From Prinsepia uniflora (Eukaryota; Streptophyta; Magnoliopsida; Rosales; Rosaceae), in assembly GCA_032719365.1 (NCBI GenBank), contig CM064861.1, forward strand, positions 80,038,863 to 80,102,862: a DNA stretch of 64,000 bases, in the 5' to 3' direction. Shown piece by piece: positions 58,112 through 64,000 of the stretch; position 1 is the first letter of the stretch, and every line of letters begins with the position of its first letter. A program made the position numbers and the translations under genes. The notes beneath the pieces are model-generated. The model saw only the letters and a list, made by a program, of their open reading frames with translations, was not told the DNA's origin and searched no databases.

Positions 58112-59540
58112 TTGCCCTTTCGCACTATGATGGACACACAAACAAATGAGAGCTCACTCACACCTCATTCCCACAAAGGAATAAGAGGGAAGACATCCCC
58201 GACACACTGGATGACCTCCTATGTGAGGTGGCCGAGCTCAAGGTTTATAGTGCCAAAATCGACGCCAATACTCAAGTTCTGGTGGAGCAATATGCTAACA
58301 TCCTCACCATCGCGAAGATTCTCAACACAAAAACCATCGAGACAGAGGCCTAATCGATCAGACCCTGGCGGACCAGACTAAGGCCGATCAGGCTCAAATC
58401 CTACAGTCTATGGCGGAATAAGTATCATCTAACAAACCGAGGAGGCAACAGCCCAAGTCTAACCCTACCTCTTTCGGACGACTCCTTATTCAACCCTTTA
58501 ACAATGTTGGTTCTTTCAGAGCCAAAATCTATTGGGACGCCCGCTAGCTATTGGAAGACCTCCATATTGAGATAGTGCCCATATGACTGACGTATAAGGT
58601 ATCTGACCACAAGGCCACAAGGCAATGCCATCCTTCTAAATCACAAGGCTGAAAGGTCGTGGCAGGCACATCTGGCTGAACAAAAATCGGGGGTCACTAG
58701 GCGACTCAGAGGATTGATACCTACTAGCGAGAAAACCATGAAATACTAGATAAGACAGACTAAACATCAGAAAGCTACTACCACGATCGGAGAAAGGAAG
58801 AAGTCTGCAAGGACAGAAGTACTGGCCAAATATAACGCTAGTTCGATCAGCCAGATTCCTAAAACGTCAAAGTCATGGAGAGCCTTCTGAGAATAATATG
58901 CATCCTTAAGGCCAGGGAGGATAAAAGTAAGGCTCCAGCCTTGAGGAAGACCATCACTGGTCCTTTCACCAACTGAATCCTCCAGTCCTAGCATAGGTCG
59001 GAGGTAAAGCCCATCAAGATCACGCTGTACATATAGGAGAGGAAATCCGTCACCCACCTGAACAACTGTATCTCTACCTCGGCTTACAAAAATGTGACGG
59101 ACGAGGTTCAGTGCCTTATCTACAGCTCGACCCTCACCGACGATGTCCTCAACTAGTTTTATCGCCTAGCTTTGGCACCATCAACTCATTTGATGAGTTG
59201 GAGACAACCTTCCTTAACCAATTCATGATTCAGACAGGCATAGTTATCTCCATAGAGGACCTCTTCTCCATCAGGTAGAAAGAGGAAAAGACGCTTCAGA
59301 AATATACCGCAAGGTTCAGCCTCGAGTACTCTCGCTATCAGGACATAGATGACAAGGCCCCGTTTAAAGCTTTTAGGACCAGCCTCATAGAGTCACCCTT
59401 CAAGTATGTAGCCCATACTCATCATTGGGGGAGCTACAAAGAGATCATGAAAAGGGCAGCCATCCACGCCAAGGCCCAAATTCTTCCACACTCCCACCAA
59501 GGAAACCAAGCCCACCTCATACCTCACACCCCTTAGCAAC
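58112..59540 (+). pseudogene. Decayed gag of a Tat/Ogre-like gypsy element
   Basis: The first 270 bases are open (ATG at 58112), but the recognisable frames lie elsewhere: DDLLCEVAELKVYSAKIDAN near 58206-58265, then a long broken stretch. The gag domain is clear from about 59040 to 59540: SVTHLNNCISTSAYKNVTDE, LIYSSTLTDDVLN, a stop where the family has Trp, FYRLA, then in the next frame SFDELETTFLNQFMIQTG and EEKTLQKYTARFSLEYSRYQ. This order is that of retrotransposon gag in the Tat branch of Ty3/gypsy. There are many stops and at least three frame changes. No 3' LTR is seen in the window. Confidence 0.8.
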
Positions 59541-61089
59541 AACAATCAGGGTAAGTGCAACCATGACTCGGGAAACTATAATTAATTAGGGTATGCAATC
59601 TAATACTGCAATAAGTAAAGCCTTAGAGTGTCATGAATAACTGTCCCATTTCGCTTCTCATAGTACTTTCTTGGGTTTACGACCTGCGAGTACTGATAAC
59701 TACACCTCCACCATTCAACGTTAATCATGGCCAGTTGGGATAGATGTAATGCAAGAAGCAAGGATAATTTTGAGAACACCCCGAGGCTAGCTTAGCTAGG
59801 CATATACTCCATTGGTGTTCCCTTTCTTAATCCAAAACTTGTCACCAGTCATAACCCTCCTAGACACCATGATCAATCGATGGAAGTTTTAGTGAATTAC
59901 CAAACCCCAAGTGTTTAAGAACTCTGCCCACAACCTCATGTCCATAGATTCGAGTCTAAGGTGTGTGGTGATGAAATCCATACATCATGAAGGGTTAAGG
60001 AGAAAGTAAACAAAATGGGCACTACCTATTCCCTAAAACAAGATTTTGAAGGAAAAAGGTCTTTTAGATTCATGCAACTCTAAAACTATTTAATAGGAAA
60101 CAAGATTTACATATTGGGGAAGTCAAAGATATTTATGATTCACATAGCTTCAAAGCTTAGATGGAGACTTCTACGTCCGTGTGGCCCAAGTAAATATATT
60201 AGACTTATTCAATTGTTTGGGCAAGTTCAAAGGTAACCAGGTTAGAAAGAAAAAACATAAGAAACATGGCTAATTTCAAGACATCTCGAGGCTTAAACTC
60301 CATTGATGTCCCTTTCTTAGACCTAAAACCCGTTATGAGTATCGTCTCTTGTCTTAAACATCACCCTCAAAAATTTCTTACTCCAGATGAATATGGGTTT
60401 GGTCTAAGATAACTCAAGTGCTAACAACCACCACCCTCAACCTCGTGTCCATAGATTCGAGTCTACGGTATGTGGTGATGAAATCCACACATCATGAAGG
60501 GTTTAGGTAAAAGTTAACAAACAAGACTTCACATATTCCATTAAAGATAAAAATCTAAACCCCGAAGCACAAGTGATCCACATAGACTAAATTTTTTTAA
60601 ATATATATATATTTTTTTTTGAAATTTTTATTTATTTTTTTACAATTAATGTCATGAAAAACACATTTAAAAAATTATTTTATTTTATATTTTAAAGTGT
60701 ACAAAAAAAAATAAAAAAAAGCGAACAACTATATTATACAATTCATGAACTAATACAATATGGACATTAAGTACAACAATCAACCAATCAAACTCAACAA
60801 ATACCAAGCCAAGATTTCATAGTTTAACAAAGGCTGACCCTTCTAGTAAAAATTACTTTTTTCGACCTAGAAAATCACCTTCTTGAAACATTTATACAAA
60901 CGCCTAACCGTCCTTCTGACTGCTCCAAATCATAGTGGTATTTCTATCAGAACATTTGTTAGCAATTTATCATCAAGTCAATCAAATGATATGAGATGTG
61001 TCTGTTTATGAACCCTCTCGAGAAATAATCAAGATCTCGATGAATGAAGCTCAGGATGTACCAAGAAAAATCATTATTTGTTATCCCGA
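59541..61089. other. Non-coding stretch with AT-rich block
   Basis: No gene recognised. It holds the direct repeat described separately and a strongly AT-rich block at 60595-60735 with long A and T runs. It may be the non-coding part of the same gypsy element, because a protease remnant follows at 61090. Confidence 0.5.
59778..60540 (+). repeat. Direct repeat, two copies about 500 bp apart
   Basis: Copies lie at 59778-60032 and 60279-60540. They share ACTCCATTG(G/A)TGT(T)CCCTTTCTTA at the start. Later they share GTCCATAGATTCGAGTCTA followed by GTGTGGTGATGAAATCCA and CATCATGAAGGGTT. Identity is high in the second half and loose in the middle. Confidence 0.82.
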
Positions 61090-61365
61090 TTAAGGGAATG
61101 ACGGGCCATCTACGACCGAGTTTCATTATAACTCATTTGAAAGGCACATGATCGATAAGATGATGATAGATGGAGGGAATCTACATCTTACCTATTAAAC
61201 TGTTGAAGAGATTGAACAGAACGTTACGAGATTGTTGCCGACTACAGCTATAATGTTCAATTTTAGTGGACCATTATTGAAATTCACGAGGTTTTACCCT
61301 TGGATATCATAGTGGGATCTAAGAAGTTGATGTTGGCATTTTTTTGTAGTTGATATGCTTAAACT
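61090..61365 (+). pseudogene. Decayed gypsy aspartic protease region
   Basis: Plus-strand pieces read GHLRPSFITTHLKGH, then MMIDGGN (61163-61180), where DGG stands at the catalytic DSG/DTG position. NFSGPLL follows, and finally a frame with LAFF.VVDML near 61335-61355. This order resembles the protease region of Tat/Ogre-type gypsy elements. There are several frame changes, so the call rests on short blocks. It probably belongs to the same element as the gag at 58112-59540. Confidence 0.5.
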
Positions 61366-62306
61366 AAGCATTTAAATAAACCTGTAATTCAAGTATATAC
61401 CTTATTTTAAAATCCTTTTTGTGTCATTTTAGTATTGGTAAATTGGAATCGTTCTTAACTGAGAAATTTGGGGAATTAAATAATGGTTAGCGAAAAAGAA
61501 TAAAGGAATAATATGGGGGGTTTTGAACAAAGTGTAATTGTAAAAACATATGTATAAACAATTATGAAATGAATTCTACTCCTAATTTAACCTTTGTACA
61601 AGTGATTTTCTTCAAACACACATCTTACCAACACTCTAGTATTTGCACATACTGAACCAATCACAAAATTTTACCTTAATCATCTCAATTACCTTAATAC
61701 AGTTTTCAATATTAGAAATGCACTGACAGCAGCTGACACTTATAATATGATTTACCTTTTTTTTTATTGAATGCGCCGACAACGATCAACATTAAATCTC
61801 TTCAATCATCTTCTAAGTGTACTGATAGCGGATAAAAACACATAGTGTCAAATTGAAGTATTAATCACTAAAATGTATGAAATAACTCAAATTCATGAAG
61901 CGAGACACATGGAGATTGTATTCATTACTCACAAATATTAGAAAGAAAATATCACGCAAATATTGAATTAGAAATAAAATCAATAACAAAGTTAAGAGTT
62001 TAAGTAGATGGAGGAAAAAAATGTTACACTTTCGGGATAGGTGGAAACTAAGGGATTGTTATTCACATGATTCTTCGACAGCGGACGAAATTTTTTGAAG
62101 ATAAAGAAACAAACACAAGAATTTCGGACTTAAACTCTAAAATTGCATTGAAAATATTTTGCCTAAGTTTTTCTTAAGGAAGGCTCAAAGTGTGTCTAAA
62201 ACAAAAGTTCCCAAACATTGAGAATGACCCCCTATTAATACGAAAAGTGCCACTAAATATCTGAAAAAACAAAATACAAATTAAATAAAAATTACAATTA
62301 ACACCT
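61366..62306. other. AT-rich stretch with nothing recognised
   Basis: No ORF above 60 codons, no LTR end, no repeat of note. It is probably worn transposon or intergenic sequence. Confidence 0.5.
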
Positions 62307-64000
62307 TGACACGACTCATCTCAATCCCCTCGGGATTAACACTGGATGTGCCATGTTCCTGTCTGACACGAAGTACTAGACAAGGGATAACTCGAAACCT
62401 CAGCTCAAACGGGGCTTCCAAAGTGAGCCAAGATCAGTGGAGGAGTGTGATGTCTCGGTCTCCGTTATAGCCCGCATCTGCGATCAACCTGAAGGGCATT
62501 AAAAACCATTAAAAGCTGTGAATGGACGAAAATTTAATAATTTAATAAAACACATTTCACTAAAAGACGTTTATGCCCTTCATTAAAAAGCATGCATGCA
62601 TTCGAAAACCAATAATCAAAACATTTACTTTAATTAAATCATTAGGGCTTTAGCCCAACATCATAAATCCAAAGTATGTGGGAACTCAGCCCAAAACCAA
62701 TCATCATTAAATAACGAGTTTATCGAAACACAATATAAGCAATCATCGGTATCCCTGATGCCTAATCAATACAATTGTCACGGTTTTCCAAGCTATGCGT
62801 GCACCTTGGGGTCTCAATCCCGAGTCTCCCCAGGGTCCACCCAAGTCAATAACCCACAGATTAATGACCCTCCCTGGGGGGGCATTATCCATAATTGCAC
62901 TCCTGATCATAAGCTGCGCCTCGAGGCAGCCCATCTTAGGTAGTGCACTATGATTACTCTGAGATACTACGAGACGTCCGGAGGAGACAACCAACCACTC
63001 CAGGATACTATGGGACGTCTGGAGGGTAACCACTCGAGAGGATGGTCTATGGAAAATATTTTGTAAATCATCTCAAACCGTTGAAAGGGCCTATGCCCGA
63101 GATTTCCATAAAACCATCGTAAATCCATAAATGGTTCTCGTACCCGAAGTATAACTTTCATAAACCATTTCCACAAATCCAATTTCCAAATTCAAGGGAC
63201 TTAGACCGAAATTCCATTTCATAAACCAACTGGGCTTCAAGCCCGATATCATAACCAACTGGGCCACCAGCCGGATACCTCATTAAATCAAATGGACACC
63301 AAGTCCGATAGTTCGTAAATCAAATAGACACCAAGTCCGATAGTTCATAAATCAAATGGGTCTCAAGCCCGGTTCCATATTTCCAAATCCGAAATCATAC
63401 CATTGAACCATTAATAAAACCACAATCACGTAGAAACACAGTATAAAATCATAAATCTCGAAATACTTGCAAATACGTGAATACTTAATACCACAATCAA
63501 ATCCATCATAAATCAAATATTAAAAAAATATAAAACAGTTATGCATGCATCAATTTAGAAATCAATGTCCACTCACAGACCTTGCTAAATGCCGCCTCGA
63601 TACACATGGCATACGCCTTTCGGGGCTAAATCACCATCACCGAAACATCCAGACCTGTTCAAATCACACCCGAAGGTCACTAATCAACTATACAAGTCTA
63701 TAAGATAAACCCCCAAGACAAATCAACATCTCCCAGACACGTTTCCTGAGGTGAAAAACCTCGATTTGACCAACTTAACGATCTTCGATCAACTCGAAAC
63801 CACCACCATTGGATTTGGATCGTCAAAACCTTTAAAATGACACTGGGCCCACTTCGAAATTTGAGCCAACGAGCCCCCACACACCTAGTCAAACCAAAAG
63901 TCAACGCTGACGTCAGTACTGACAACTCTAACATTGCCACGTGTCGAGCTCCCATTAGTGTTTGTCTGACATGTCAGTCTAACATTGTCATACTTGACAT
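62307..64000 (-). mobile_element. LTR J, partial (runs off the right edge)
   Basis: On the minus strand it ends ...GAGTCGTGTCA at 62307. It carries the GTGAGT donor at 63576 and CCCTTCAG|GTT acceptor ending 62489 (1088 bp), with GTCCATTCACAG at about 62516-62527. RY motifs lie at 63541-63550 and 62591-62600. It has the same layout as the other long LTRs but is clearly more diverged; the CACGCGC cluster is not recognisable. Whether it is solo or part of a full element cannot be told here. Confidence 0.85.

Noticed and set aside
1..64000. tRNA, rRNA, snRNA or microRNA genes
   Set aside because: Nothing with the conserved boxes was recognised by eye. Small or diverged RNA genes could be missed without a covariance search.

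Overview
This window is nuclear DNA from a land plant, almost certainly a flowering plant. It contains no gene that looks functional. Nearly all of it is LTR retrotransposons, many nested inside one another, plus one dead cytochrome P450 gene of the plant-specific CYP81 type. The evidence is Ty3/gypsy chromovirus pol motifs, Ty1/copia pol motifs, initiator-tRNA-Met primer sites, and 5-bp target site duplications (TSDs). I cannot name the species.

Left cluster (1-34124). All elements here belong to one broad group of Ty3/gypsy elements with very long LTRs (about 2.4-3.4 kb) that begin TGTAA and end TGACA or TGTCA. Element A (+) supplies decayed pol at 4596-6420 and 19293-19548 and a 3' LTR at 19549-30985. 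Its body was hit by element B (-; internal 1-1678, 5' LTR 1679-4595) and by solo LTR C (+; 6421-19292). Solo LTR C was then hit by element D (-; 7809-17595, perfect TSD TGGTG), the only copy with readable gag-pol. D is young by LTR comparison, yet its gag-pol has three in-frame stops, a frameshift and lost catalytic residues. A's 3' LTR was hit by solo LTR E (-; 20320-29128, TSD CTTCG), which holds solo LTR F (+; 20340-23195, TSD CTAAT) and solo LTR G (-; 25835-28855, TSD TTAAC). A appears to sit in a further minus-strand LTR, K (30986-34124).

Right cluster (34125-56871). A CYP81-like P450 pseudogene on the minus strand (exon 2 at 35821-36400, exon 1 split between 37866-38288 and 56384-56871) was broken by a Ty1/copia element (38294-56378, TSD GTTTT). 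That copia element was in turn hit by gypsy element H (41887-52056, TSD GGTCC; long LTRs but no readable coding sequence) and by solo LTR I (52186-55270, TSD CATCA).

Right end (57412-64000). This holds a decayed gypsy element of another lineage (Tat/Ogre-like by gag and protease resemblance), an AT-rich stretch with a roughly 500-bp-spaced direct repeat, and a last long LTR (J, minus) running off the window.

The most unusual signal is shared by all 13 long LTR copies. In the sense direction each has a near-invariant GTGAGT (once GTAAGT), followed about 0.7-1.5 kb later by a pyrimidine-rich tract and YAG|GT (lost only in B). In most copies the donor lies in GTGAGTGGAC and the reverse complement, GTCCACTCACA, lies 25-35 nt before the acceptor. 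This looks like a conserved intron in the LTR leader whose two ends could pair with each other. TGCATGCAT (RY) motifs sit just inside both ends, subfamily-specific tandem arrays lie in the middle, and a CACGCGC/GCGCGTG cluster lies upstream of the donor.
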